DNA of 64,000 bases from Phocoena phocoena (lineage: Eukaryota > Chordata > Mammalia > Artiodactyla > Phocoenidae). The DNA lies in assembly GCF_963924675.1 (NCBI RefSeq), contig NC_089220.1:168316761-168380760 (forward strand), read 5' to 3'. Shown one piece after another: positions 31,976 to 44,235 of this stretch (within the stretch, counting starts at the first letter, position 1; each line of letters begins with the position of its first letter). The translations under genes and the position numbers were made by a program. Below the pieces are notes generated by a model, which searched no databases, had not been told where the DNA came from, and worked only from the letters and a program-made list of their open reading frames with translations.

Positions 31976-33394
31976 ATAAGAATTTGCTAAATCCATGGAG
32001 AAAAGAAAAAGAGTAAATTCATACTAGTATTTTGGCTCTAATGAATGAGTGCTGGAAGAAGGGGTCAAATTGGCCCAAACAAAATTTAGGATTGGTTCTA
32101 GATTTTATTATTCCAAGCATTCCATAATTACCTTTATTAGAAGTAGCTGAGAATAAATCTATTCTCTAACGAATAACCTTTACATCATTTCATGGATCTC
32201 CTTTAGGTTCTCTTCTTAGATATATTAACTGTTGTATAAACTTCAGCAAATCAGTAAAATTCCCTCCTTGTTCATCATGATATGAAAGGGCCATGTGAGA
32301 GATTTCTTCTGTAGGTCTTTTTTCCCTCCAGCTCAGTCAGTTTCTGTAACATTACCATATCAGGTTGTGCTCTTTCATAAAAGAATTTCAAGAGACTGCT
32401 TTTAAATTTCCCCCTCACCCTGAGCGTGCCTTAGCATAGGTTTAGTTTGATGAAACCTCAAATATCTATGAGGATTTGTTCACCTACATTCCAGGAAGGC
32501 ATTATTCAGGCTCTGGAGGAATCCAGGCTGCTTTCACAATGCCTTCCTTGTTGCCGTGAGGTGCGGCTGGCAGCAGACACACGGCAGCGTGGTTCATATC
32601 TACAGGGGCTAGGTCTCTTCTTAGTGCTTTGGAATAACTTAAGGCTAAATAATATTTGGTTTTCAATGGTTGCCATAGAAACACACTGAGATTAGGTGAT
32701 TTACATCATGATTTCTGACAGCTGACCCAAAGCAGACTAAATAATTAAAAATCCACTTTTTTATCAGTGAAAATATCTTAGAGTAGAAAGGTAATAATTC
32801 AAGTATAGCAAGAGTTAATGCAGATGGGATGGATCATACTTTCCCTAACACACTTCTGACTTCTGTTCTGGCCTATATCATACTGGCCTCCCAAGACGAG
32901 AGGGTTTTTCTTTCTTTCCTTCTCCCCACCCCCTTTTTTTTTTAACTTCTGTTCTCTGTCATGTGGGTTGGTGAGGACATTTTTATTTTGAATTAACCAG
33001 GCTCTTAGGATGTGAGATGAAATATTATTCTCTCATCAGGCTGCCGCCGTCATACAACTTTGTGTTTTTACCTAAAGAAATAACCTCAGTAAGACTATTT
33101 TTAAAAGTGCCTGTGTCTAAATATATACTCCAGTTAATCTAGAAGATTCTTTAAGAGAAAAAGTTCAAATACAGATTGATTTTATTTCGTCATCTCAAAG
33201 CAATCTAGAAAATAAAACAATAAGTTGCGCATATGGCTATTGAAAAATCTAGGTTTGCAAATTAAATACACAGCATAGCATTGCAGATCGGATGTTGAGT
33301 CATCCCAGGTCGTGCTTTTGCTACTCTGGAATAAGTATTTTCTGAAAAAGAAAATTGGAGCAGTGATGAGACGTGTGGGGAAGGAAAAGGGAAC
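31976..33394. other. Unassigned non-coding sequence
   Basis: No recognised repeat. A frame of 80 codons (32447-32689, plus) overlaps one on the minus strand; neither shows a domain. A T-run with C-rich flanks lies near 32926-32943. Confidence 0.4.
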
Positions 33395-33490
33395 GGGCAT
33401 TTATCGTGCATCTGTTACTTGCCAACCACTGCTATAAGCTCAAATTTTATGTCCATAAGACCTGTATAACAGGTCATTTTTAGGCATGTA
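33395..33490 (-). mobile_element. MIR fragment
   Basis: 'atttatcgtgcatctgttac', 'gccaaccactgctataagct' and 'gtataacaggtcattttta' follow the reverse MIR pattern (tgagc.cttactatgtgccaggcac). Confidence 0.5.
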
Positions 33491-33689
33491 ATATAACAGA
33501 GGCACCAAATAAAAACTGGAAGTCTACTTCTCTGAACTTCTAATATTTTTCACGAAATATTATCACAGTTAACAATTTTGTGGGTATCATTAGGGAAAAG
33601 AATATGTTTTGTATAAACCTGTGTACCTAATGTACTTTTTATATCCTCAGATAAAATCATACTATTTACCTCACAGTGAACCTTGATTT

Positions 33690-34030
33690 TTCAACGATTA
33701 AATCATCAATCTTAGGGATTATTTAATATCAGCATACATATCTCGTTCTTTTTAACACAATGTAGAATTTTATTTTAAAATATATGTTATTCAGCAGTTT
33801 CCATCCTGATGTACACTTAGGTTATTCTGTATTTTTCCTACTCTGAATTACACTACAATAAACATTCTTGTTCATATATCTTGAACTTTTCTAAGTATAT
33901 ATAGAACCAAATACTCAAAATGCAATCGATGGGTCAAAGGATATCTGCGTTGAAAATTGTGTTGGATTCTGTCAACTTGCTTTTCAAAGTTGGTATAACA
34001 ATTTTATACCTCCCAATACCATTCCGCATA
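33690..34030 (-). mobile_element. L1M fragment
   Basis: 'cacttaggttattctgtatt', 'ctacaataaacattcttgtt', 'gatgggtcaaaggatatctg' and 'caacttgcttttcaaagttg' are the well-known reverse text of an old L1 3' region. Confidence 0.65.
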
Positions 34031-35189
34031 TGTTAACTCTAATTCTATACCCATTTTATTGATGCAACTCCAGAAGATTTTTGAAGATCAAGGATCTAAA
34101 CAACCTGATAAGAACCCTGCTCAGCATGACTGAAAACCTCTGGACATATCAAAAAGATACCTCAATAGAGTTTAGATCAATAAGATTTAAAAAGGGGGGG
34201 GCATAATTAGACAGTGGTATCAATATGCTGCATAAACTAATGAAATCATGTTAGTTTGTAAATTCTATATTAGATTTTTAAAATTTCTTGAGAAGAATAA
34301 AACTTTAAAGCCAGTTGAGTGCTAATGGAGACATTTTCCTCCCAGGAGAATAGAGAAGAGATTGAATGGAGAAATCATGAAGAATAATAGACCCCAGAAA
34401 TGTATTGTTTTAGTTGCATTTGATTTAAACCGGGGCATTGTGCCAAGGAACCTAGAAATTATAAGAAACTAAAAGAGGATTGTGATTCTCCAGAAATTTA
34501 CAGTTAAACATTCAAGAGTCAAGAAATAGTTTCAGAAAACACTGGAAAAGACCCTCCTAATCAGTGTGGCCGTCAAATAAATAGCACCATAAATGAATGG
34601 TCGGCAGTTTAGATATGAGAGTTGCCTTAGGCAAGGGAAAGCTTTACAGAGAAGATAAGATTGAATAGGGGCCTGAAGAGACTCTAGACTCTGAAGAGGC
34701 CGGGCCAGCAGGGACAGTACTCCTGGGATAAAGCAAATCCAGTGACTTAATCTGACTATTTCACAACAGCATTATTTAATAGGTTAGACCCTTCAAACTG
34801 AGTTGCTTCGAGAAACCCATGTTTCTGTTCTTAGTTTTTTGATTCTGCCTGAGGCCAAACGCGGAGGGGGTTGGTTTGTTTACTTTCTCTCGTTTTTTTG
34901 CTGCAAATACAATTTTGTGGACCAGCTTTATAGATGAAAACCAGCAGAATTTAATAAAAACCTCAACTGTCTTTTTATCACAATGTATTGCGTTGTATTA
35001 CGCTATGTTATGGCGTATATTTTATGTTCCGTGACTTCTTTTTTGTCATAGGACCTTGTGACTTTTATCAGCAATGTTAGAAAAACAATGCCATATGTAC
35101 TTGGCTGATGAGAGCATAAGGTCAGCCTGAAATAAAGATAGAAATCAAAAACTCTTAAAAGGTCTTCCTTTATCCAAGTTACCCTTCAT
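34031..35189. other. Unassigned non-coding sequence
   Basis: No recognised repeat or exon in about 1.1 kb. An eight-G run lies near 34194-34201. Confidence 0.4.
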
Positions 35190-35500
35190 AGTACACCATA
35201 TTTTTGTCACTAGACTCTCTTTTGTATTAGAGTAAGGTCTAATTATGGCCCACCGCCTGTTTTTGTAAAGCCTACAACTTAAGAACGTTATTTAAATGGT
35301 TGGAGAGAAATTAAAAGACTAATATTTTGTGACACACGGACATTGTATAAAACACAAATTTCAATGTCGACAAAGTTTTTGAAACTTACTTGTCACAACA
35401 GCAGAGTTGAAGAGCTGTAACACGATTTGTATGACCCACAAAATATAAAATATTTACTAGCTGGCAATGTACAGAAAAAGTTTGCTGACCTCCGGGTCGG
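35190..35500 (-). mobile_element. Non-autonomous hAT-like element (copy 2)
   Basis: 'ggcccaccgcctgtttttgt', 'acagcagagttgaagagctg', 'aaatatttactagctggcaa' and 'cagaaaaagtttgctgacc' show it is the same family and orientation as the copy at 21375-21662. The two copies are diverged, so they are separate old insertions. Confidence 0.68.
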
Positions 35501-35539
35501 AGGATGGATTTTGGAAACTCACAGTAAAAGTGCTGCCCG

Positions 35540-35746
35540 GGACTTCCCTGGTGGCGCAGTGGTTAAGAGTCCGCCTGCCGATGCAGGGGACACGGGCTCG
35601 TGCCCCGGTCCGGGAATATCCCACATGCCGTGGAGCGGCTGGGCCCGTGAGCCATGGCCGCTGAGCCTGCGCGTCCGGAGCCTGTGCTCCGCAACGGGAG
35701 CGGCCACGGCAGTGGGAGGCCCGCGCACCGCAAAAAAAAAAAAAAA
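35540..35746 (+). mobile_element. Young-type CHR SINE
   Basis: From 'ggacttccctggtggcgcag' through 'gtgagccatggccgctgagc' to 'gaggcccgcgcaccgc' and an 18-A tail. A perfect 14-bp target duplication AAAAGTGCTGCCCG lies at 35526-35539 and 35747-35760. Frames of 126-158 codons around it are caused by its CpG-rich, stop-poor body. Confidence 0.95.
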
Positions 35747-35760
35747 AAAAGTGCTGCCCG

Positions 35761-36141
35761 AATGGGTAGCAAGACAGGGGAACGAGGACCACTTGAGACC
35801 CACGTGAGCAGCTTCCTGAATTTATACAGGAGAAGAGGTGCCTGTGATAAACATCAGGGGCTCTCCCCCTGCCTCCCATCAGCCCTGCTATCTTCAACAC
35901 AGGTCATCAAGCAGGTTCAAAGTCAAAGGTATTGGAACCAATTTCCAATCAACTCAAAATTCCCACTCTCATCTGCTGTTTCGGGGCCCTGCTCAAAACC
36001 TCATCTGGTCAAAATCTTCCAACTTTCTAGATTCCTTCTGGGAACTTCCTTGACTGCTGTCCCTACTTGGAAAAGTTCCTCTCCTCCAAGTTTCTTTGCC
36101 CTGAATATGCTGAGAAATGTTAAAACATGAAAACCCTAGAC
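35761..36141. other. Unassigned sequence
   Basis: Open plus-strand frames run from the SINE into this segment but contain no domain. No repeat family was identified. Confidence 0.35.
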
Positions 36142-37765
36142 CAGAGGTTCTCACAGTCTGGTCCAATGGGCCCTTGGGCATCTCTGCAAACCTTTCAAGA
36201 GGTTCATAAGATCGTGACATTTGCATGAAAATACAGAGATGTTATGTGCTTTCCCACTGTGCATCTTTTGATACAAAAGCAAAGGCGGGCAGAACTGCAG
36301 AAGCCTGACTCAGCATAGCAGCACCAGACTCTACTAGCAGTCTCTATTCCTTACCACCTTGCACTCTCACTAGGAGAAAAAATCCAGTTTCTCTTAACAA
36401 TTTCCTGCGTGAAGTCGTAAAAAGTATTGCTTTTATTAAATCTCAATCCTTGAGTCCATGTCTTACCCTTCTGTGTGATGAAATGGGAGGTCCACATTAA
36501 AGCACTTCTGGTGCATGTCAAAGTGCAGTGGTATCTCCAAGAAAGCACTTGTGTGATGGTAGGAAATGGGCAATGGTGGGTCCTTTTGCATGTGAAACAC
36601 CTTTTTACTTGAAAGAATACCTGACAGACTAAATACGGTTATTCATACACGAATATTTGGCAGACATTTTCTCAAAAATGAACAAGATGACACTGTCACT
36701 TCAAGGAAAACAATCGATAATGTTGGTTGCCTGTGATAAAATTTGAGCTTTTCAAGAGAAAATTAGAATTTTGAAAAACTTTTGTCTACTGTCATGATCT
36801 TGACAGCTTTCCAATACTTCAAGACTTTTCTAATAAGATCCATGATGATATTAATGAATGTGATTTTTTTTTTTTTGCGGTACGCGGGCCTCCCACTGCT
36901 GTGGCCTCTCCCGCTGCGGAGCACAGGCTCCAGACGCGCAGGCTCAGCGGCCATGGCTCACGGGCCCAGCCGCTCCACGGCATGTGGGATCTTCCCGGAC
37001 CGGGGCACGAACCCGTGTCCCCTGCATCAGTAGGCAGACTCTCAACCACTGCGCCACCAGGGAAGCCCATGAATGTGATTTTTTAATATTACATTATGAA
37101 ATGTGTTAAACTTCAGAAAAGAGGTATAGCTTAGTGAAAGGATGGATGCCATTATCATCAGTACTACAAACCATGCGTGGGTCAACTATTCTTTCAAAAT
37201 TCAAGACCAATGGATTTCGATGCAACAGATTTGAAAAATTCATCAGTATGCTTTCCTATTACCTATTGCAGCTAACCTTTAAGAAACGATTTGTTGAGAT
37301 TTGCTGTGTTACCACAATTATCTGAAAATGATTAAAACTATTACTCATTTCCCAACTACATATCTGTGTGAGACCAGGTTTTAATATACTTCAACCAAAA
37401 CTACCTATCACAACAGATTGAAAGCAGAAGCAGATATGAGAATTCAGCTGTTTCCTATTAAGCCAGACATTAAAGAGAGTTGTAAAAATGTAAAACAATG
37501 CCGCTCTTTTCTCTTTCTTGTTTTAGAAAAGGTAGATATTTTTAGAATGTTACTTATACCAATATGTTTATTACTGGGACTTTATGACGGTTATTTCTAA
37601 ATAAAGTAATAAATAAATAATAACATTTTCTGTTTTAATTTCCAAGATGATAAATACCAACAGATACAACCCACATCTACAAAAGCTCTTTGGGATCCTC
37701 AGTCATATTTAGGATTGTAGAGAGGTCTTGAGACCACAGAGTTTGAGAATCACTGTCTCAGAGGC
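36142..37765. mobile_element. hAT-superfamily DNA transposon (Zaphod/Tip100-like), decayed
   Basis: The left end 'cagaggttctcacagtctgg' and the right end, in reverse complement 'cagtgattctcaaactctgt', form inverted termini typical of hAT elements. Right-end internal text ('ctgttttaatttccaagatg', 'acccacatctacaaaagctc', 'tttgggatcctcagtc') and 'acaacagattgaaagcagaag' match a mammalian hAT family with transposase-derived internal sequence. Short plus-strand frames such as 37134-37325 and 37418-37600 are remnants with stops. A CHR SINE interrupts it at 36870-37068. It is not functional. Confidence 0.7.
36870..37068 (-). mobile_element. Young-type CHR SINE inserted in the hAT element
   Basis: A poly(T) tail lies at 36870-36876, then 'gcggtacgcgggcctcccac', 'ggccatggctcacgggccca' and 'gcgccaccagggaagccc'. 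A perfect 16-bp target duplication ATGAATGTGATTTTTT lies at 36854-36869 and 37069-37084. The hAT sequence continues on both sides. Confidence 0.95.
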
Positions 37766-38004
37766 CAGAGAGAGGAATTGAAGCAAGAGGAAATGAGAAT
37801 CACCTTGATTAGAGCCAAAGTGGGGACAACTCAGCTGTGGTCAAGGGGGTGGATTAGGAGTGGGCTTAACTTGCAGGATATGGAGACTCTGGGGATGTAA
37901 GGGGAAGGAGAATTCAGGGAGCCTGCCAGAGGATTGTGGACCAGGTTTCGGCAGGGTAGGCCCTGTGTCCTTGTACTGCTGCTTAGAAAAATCTGGTTGG
38001 AGAT

Positions 38005-38840
38005 TATTTTTTTATTGAGATATAATTGACACATAACATTCTTTTGCATGTGGCTGTCCAGTTTTCCCAAAACCATTTATCGAAGAAGCTGTCTTTTCCA
38101 CATTGCGTATTCTTTCTTCCTTTATCAGTAGATTAATTGAACATATATGCATGGGTATATTTCTGGGCTCTCTGTTCTATTCCATTAATCTCTGTGTCTG
38201 TTTTTTGTGCCACTACCATACTATTTTGATTACTATAGCTTTGTAGTACAGTTTGAAGTCAGAACATGTGATACCTCCAGCTTTGTTCTTCTTTCCCAAG
38301 ATTGCCTTTGGTTATTCGAGTTCTTTGTGTTTCCATACAAATTTTAGGATTATTTGTTCTTGTTCTATGGAAAATGTCTTTGGAATTTTTATAGGGGTTG
38401 CACTGAATCTGTAGATTGCCTTGGGGAGGACGGGTGTTTTAACAATATTAATTCTTCTAATCCATGAGCACTATATATCTTACCATTTATTTGTGTCTTC
38501 TTCAATTTCTTTCATCAGTGTTTTCTAGTTTTCATTGTACAGGTCTTTCACCTCCTTGGTGAAATTTATTCCTAGGTATTTTATTCTTGATGTAACTGTA
38601 AATGGGATTATTTTCTTAATTTCTAGTTCTGATAGCTTGTTATTAGCATATAGCAATGAGATAGATTTTTGTATGTTGATTTTGTATTCAGCAACTTTAC
38701 TGAATTTGTTTATTAGTTCTAACACTTTTTAGTTCTGGTTTTCTACATATAATATCATGTCATCTGCAAATAGTGATAGTTTTACTTCTGTCTTGGATGC
38801 CATTTATTTCTTTTCCTTGCACGCATCATTTTTCATAGTA
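38005..38840 (-). mobile_element. L1 LINE ORF2 (reverse-transcriptase region) fragment
   Basis: The minus-strand frame at 38525-38725 reads like L1 ORF2 (motifs I-N-K-F-S-K-V-A-E-Y-K-I-N and I-K-Y-L-G-I-N). Plus-strand text such as 'ccactaccatactattttgat', 'tgtacaggtctttcacctcc' and 'catctgcaaatagtgatag' is the familiar reverse L1. At the left end, 'attgagatataattgacaca' (about 38016-38035) belongs to an L1 3' UTR and is joined directly to ORF2 text, which implies an internal deletion or two adjacent fragments. The element is truncated and dead. Confidence 0.88.
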
Positions 38841-41800
38841 CCTCTTAGGTAGGAGGCCTTGGAAAACAGTATCTGTGGTCTTTCTCCATCCCTCTGATTT
38901 AGGAGAACAAGTTTGTAGAAAATGAGAGCCTTTCTCCCCCCATCTCCCAGCCACAGTAACAGGAAGTATATGTGTCTTCAACGCGACTCTAAGCTGTGAA
39001 AACTTCAGGGAGATCTTGCTTGCCCTTAAATTTAATCCTACAACGTTGTTCATGTCTAAAATACAAATAACAACAATTTGTAATTAGAGATAAAAAGCTT
39101 AAATTCCATATATGATCAGGACCCCTCAATTTCCATGTTCTCTTCTTTTAATCCCCTCTCTTTCTGTTACTTCTTTTCTCCTCATCTGTTCTGGGGTACG
39201 TAACTCTGCATGTTGCCTCAATTTCTTTCATGGGATGAGGTAGTTTACAAATAATGATAAAGTCAGCAATGTAAGAAATAATATTTTGTACACCAGTTTA
39301 ATCTAAACTGTAATCAATGATATTCAACTCTCTCCTATTTCCACCAAATATTTTGCCTTTTATTCCCTTAATGTTGAAAATACTACGGTTTGATATTTTT
39401 ATTCCAGTAGTAAAATATATATATATGGTGGTGAAAATATTAAAAAGGAAAAAAATACAGGACCTTTCATATGAAAGTAATGGATTTTGGTAAACAGAAC
39501 AGCAATCTATTAATAAGTACTAAGTGTTTATTCATCGGCCTTTAGGATGTGAATTTCTCTTAATAAAACCATTTGGTGATATATTTAAATTGTGCTGAAT
39601 GTGATGGTTGGCAACAGAAAAATGGTAAAATACAAGCTTATCAGGCCACCAGAGGAGTAAGCTTGGGCAGTAACAACAAAAAAGTGGGTGTGTACTGTTC
39701 TCACTTTCTTCATATTTCTCTCTCCCCCCATTGAGGGGATGACGAAGATGATGCTGTGACAAGTCCTGTGTATGAAAGCTACAGGAAGTAGAAAAGGGTA
39801 TGAGCTGTTGAGGGTGGGTCAGAAGATCATAATTAGATCTTTTTAGGAAAGGGTCAGAAGATCATAATTAGGAAAAGGGTCAGAAGATCATAATTAGACC
39901 AGAAAAGATTATTCCATTTGTAGATATAATTGCTAATTTTTTAGCAAAACTGATTAAACTTCAAATTTTTTGTGAAAAATGTATTCTTTTCAAACCAATT
40001 TCTCACATTTTCAGGCCGATTTGTAATTATTCTTTGCTTTTTGAAGCTGAAGCACTGGGAAATGAATCAGAGCCTGTGTGTTGGGTAGTATTTTGCACAA
40101 TCCAGTAATCCACCTGGAGCCAGCCTTTCAGGAAGCTTGGGGTGCTATGAAACTAGATGAGTTTTTTCTTTTACATTTAAAAAAGTTTGTAGCACTAGGT
40201 AAGTCATATACCTGTCACATACACATGGTATGTGTCTACATGATGCCAACACAGCCATTAAGAAAGTAAAAAATTGGATCAAACCACTGACTTAGTTGTT
40301 TTACTGAACTCAATTTTTTTCCTTCATATTTTCATTTACTTTTGCTCTTTCCCTTACTCAGTGAAATAGGTTCAAACACCCAGTTTGTGTTTTTGTAATA
40401 GGACTTTTTATTTTCAGATCACTGATGACATGTTTCCCACTTAAAAAATGTTAAGTGAGTGATTCAGTTGGCTTTATTTTGGTACTTTATATGCTTTAAA
40501 ATATTTTTAATGGATGTACGTTATGAGTTCAAAGACTGATTGATTTATCCTCCTGAGGGTTTCTAAACTGACTGAATTTCTCATTTATATGATCTCTGAA
40601 TGCGCAACAAACACTAGGTGTGTCACCTTTGCGTTCCTGCGAGCATCCTGTTTATGAATGGGGTCTTGTCCCGTGTATGCAGGTGGGAGGTGAGAAGTTC
40701 ACACTCCATCACTACTGAATGCCAGGCAATGCTTTGGGAGACAACACATACAGAGATTGAAAACCTGCTTTTAAAAAATAAAAAATACAATTTCAAATCC
40801 ATTATCATTTTTGTATACTTTCATAGATCTAAACTGTAGAAAAATGGACATAAATGAATCTGAAATCTCCTCCATCTATTCCAATTAAACTGTGTTTTCT
40901 TTCACTTATTCCAGTGGCATTATGCTATTCTCAGTGCTTGGTTGCCTTTTATGCTATAAAGGTATTTGAAACCAACTTTTATGGAAAAATACAAGTATCT
41001 GGTTTATATCATTAAAATGCCCTTAAGTCATGCCCAGTGCTGAAGTTGAATAATTGACAATTAAGTAATTTTAAAATGTTATAATTGGCTTACTATCTTA
41101 AGCTTTAATATTTTCAATCTAAAAATACTCATAAATGTTGATGTCATTTTGAATACAAAGTAATCTGACTCACTATAGTTTAAACAAAACTCATAGTTTG
41201 TATATGACCAAAGAGTTTGCTGGGACTGTTCACTTCTAAATAGGTTGTTTTCATGTTATCTAGAGGCAAACTAAGACACTTTCAAACTCAGGCTCTTTAA
41301 ATACATAGAAGACTCTACTACAGCCAAACACGAAGGAAGTAGGGAAATTAGTTGACTTGGGTCAATGTGACATAGAGTTACTTATACATTTTGATTTTTA
41401 AAAAATGTTTTTAAAATTCCAACACACATTCTGAGAGAAATGAATGATTTTTATGAATAGACTTTTACATGAAATAAGAAGGTCTACCTGAGTGATTCTA
41501 AAGCCTGAATTTTAAGTTCCTGGAGCTCAGGAATAACTGGAATGCCAATGTCAGGGCCTGCACTTACAGTACCTTGCTTTAAAGAATGGCCTAGTTGCTA
41601 CATGGTCAAGTCTTTCCAGGAACCAAAGATCAGGGAGGAGGTAAATCTAAGAACTTAGAATAAAGTAACCAAAATGAATAGATCAAACACGACCTGTAAA
41701 TAATCTGCGTGTTCCACAATGGGTAAAATCACCTTGATATCTTTAAGTCGTCGAATTAGTAAAGCTATCTTTCTTGTAATGAAGACTTTGAGACTGCCAT

Positions 41801-43395
41801 TTATCTTCAACCTTGAAATATTACCCTCCAGTATAATCAAACATTTAGCCAAAATTAACATTTTTAAAAAAGGAAACCTGGTTTGCATGGTTAAGTACCA
41901 ATTAAAAATGATAGAAAATTCTTTATAATTTTATAGCTATTATGAGAAACTGAGTTCCTAGTCATATGAAAATATTGATGCATACTTAACTTAGTTCATA
42001 CATTTTGCTAAAATTAAAGAATTATGTCATGTCATATATCCCAACATACCTTTTTGTTGTTGAATTAATTCTTTCATAATAAAAAAAAAGTGATTATGAT
42101 ACCTAGGTCCTAACTACATATTATATATAAAAAAACTAAAAACATATATATAATTGATGATGCCTTTAGTAGAGAATACGAATAACAGAGCCTACAGCTT
42201 TTGCTTCATTAAGATAACTGATCAAGCTGGTCTTAAAGCTTTTTTGCTTTTTTTGAGCTCCTGTAGTTTTTAAATTCTGTTTCCAGTCTGGTTTGGTTAA
42301 TATCTCAAACTTCTTTAAAAAAAGATTTTTTACAGAATAAAATCAATTTGTATTATCCCAAATGGAAGCATCCTATCTTTATAATAAGTTATTAAAAGCA
42401 CTTTAATTAAGAACCTGTTAGAATACTTAGACTTTATAGGAAGACATCTAGGAGAAGTTATATTTTATCAATTTATTTAACTTCATTAAAAAGAAAAATT
42501 AAACTTTGGCTAGTATTAAGATCAGCAGTAACATAAAACTTTAATATGTATCTTGATGCTCAAATGTTATTGTAGCCTGAACCTGACCATGCATTCTTTG
42601 ATTTGTAATTTGTTTTTACCTCAATCTTTGTTCCATAGATCAAAATAGAAACGTTTTGCAAGAATTATTAAACAGCAGCTACAAATCTGTTGTTAAATTC
42701 ATAATAATCTGAAACATACGGATAGATCCCCTTAAGTACTGGAGTTCCACAATTCAAGGCAAAAAAAGTGAGGATGGAGATTGGGAGGCTTATTGCTGAG
42801 TTCATCACTTTTCGGAGACTAGACAGGTCTAGTCCAAAATCCAAACATGTCCATTTATCTCACAATAGAATTTTATTGCAGATACCAAACTGTGTTAACT
42901 ATGTGTTATAAATGTTGTCTTGCAGGACAGTCACCAACTTAATATTTTCAATATTAGTTTTCACATTTCTGTTTATCTCCTTTCTTGGTGTGTAATTGTT
43001 TAGCAAATTGCTTCAATGATATGTAAGGCTTGAAGGTAGTTATTCCTACCTAGTACTATTTTGAGATTTTAGGATACTCAACAAATAAGATGTCTTTCTC
43101 CATCCTTAGTTAAAAATTTTGAGAGATGGGAGGGGGGATGGGGAAAGAGAGAGTGAGGCAGCAAAGCTAGGTGGATGGAGTTTAAATCTGCGATGCATGA
43201 AAGCCGAGATTCAGGTAAGACTATGTATTGCAACAATGGACTTCCCATCCTCTGAACACCTGAACTGAACCTGCCCATCTAGGTCAGGCTGCCGCACCCA
43301 TGGCCAAAGCCTGTCCTTTCACCACTTCGGGCACTAGGAGTACAGCTGACCGCGAGCTCCCCACTGGCTCCATGCAGAGGAGCAGAAGAGTGTCC
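38841..43395. other. Largest repeat-poor block
   Basis: About 4.5 kb without any confident transposon and without an exon I can support. It is AT-rich, with (TA)n at 39415-39425 and near 42120-42150. Frames of 60-77 codons at 41655-41928 overlap on both strands. The triplicated motif at 39816-39897 lies here. Long repeat-poor intervals in mammals are sometimes regulatory, but that is only inference. Confidence 0.4.
39816..39897. repeat. Three identical 21-bp direct repeats
   Basis: GGGTCAGAAGATCATAATTAG occurs without mismatch at 39816-39836, 39851-39871 and 39877-39897. The spacers are 14 bp and 5 bp. Each unit contains GATCATAATTA, which includes a homeodomain-like TAATTA core. Perfect identity implies recent tandem copying or selection. 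Confidence 0.95.
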
Positions 43396-43399
43396 AGCC

Positions 43400-43840
43400 C
43401 CTTCCCCCAAGCCCACTGCTCTGTTGGCAAAAATCTTTCAATAATGTCCCAATCTCTTAGGATAAATTGCTCTGTATCCTCACATGGCTTCAGTGCGAGA
43501 CCCAGCGCAACTGAAATTTGTGTTCTGGCTCATTTTCATGGTCATTGTGTATGCTGGTCTCTCCTGGACCACACTCTTCTCTGACATCAGATTACAGCCA
43601 AAGTGTCACCTCCTTGCAGAGATACTCCAAGGTTTCTATAAAACGGGAACTTGCCCATCACGATGACTTCACATTTGATTACAGACACTTGCTTCATGTC
43701 TGAGCTCTGTTTCAGAGTGTGTTTCCTAACACCAGGGACTGTTTCTGTCTTGCCCACCAGCACACTCCTAGTGCTTCATTTGCACATGATAGACCATCGG
43801 TAAATGGGTATTTAAATATACGAATGAACAAGCAACTGAG
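43400..43840 (+). mobile_element. L2 LINE 3' end
   Basis: 'tcccaatctcttaggataaa', 'accacactcttctctgacat', 'agccaaagtgtcacctcctt', 'caccagggactgtttctgtc' and a tail with 'gtaaatgggtatttaaatat..gaatgaac' are in L2 order. The preceding 43300-43400 may also be L2. Frames of 60-94 codons here are repeat-derived. Confidence 0.75.
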
Positions 43841-44127
43841 CGCACGTGTTGGTGGGTACAAGAGGGTGAAGCCAACAGTGAGACAGAGGCATTAAGTCGT
43901 TTCTCAGAAATGTGGATGCAGTCATGTTGATCTATTGATTTGAGTCCCCCTGGGATTCACTGCATACATTTCCAGGGTGCCAGGTTGATGGTGTAAATGT
44001 CCAGTCTGTGACCTTAAAAGGTGATGGGGCAGCCAGCTCACCGTGGGTAGAACCCAAGGCCTTACTTATCCTTAACAGCACAGTATGTAAGGAGACCAGT
44101 ATGAACATACAGATGTATATTTTTTTA
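43841..44127. other. Unassigned sequence
   Basis: No repeat or exon was recognised. Confidence 0.35.
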
Positions 44128-44235
44128 AGCTTTATTGAGGTTACATAATTGACATTTTCAGCTGTAAATTTTTAACTAGTGCAATTTTTGTAAAATTTGG
44201 TGAGCTAAAGTATGCAGAAAATCATTACCATGTGA
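44128..44235 (-). mobile_element. L1 3'-end fragment
   Basis: 'ttaagctttattgaggttac', 'ataattgacattttcagctg' and 'ttggtgagctaaagtatgc' resemble the reverse of an L1M 3' end (ttattgaggtataattgacat). Confidence 0.55.

Noticed and set aside
35457..36130. Frames of 126-158 codons on both strands
   Set aside because: Caused by the young CHR SINE at 35540-35746; equivalent peptides recur at every other young CHR copy.
38525..38725. Protein-like minus-strand frame
   Set aside because: It is a fragment of L1 ORF2, not a host gene, and is truncated.
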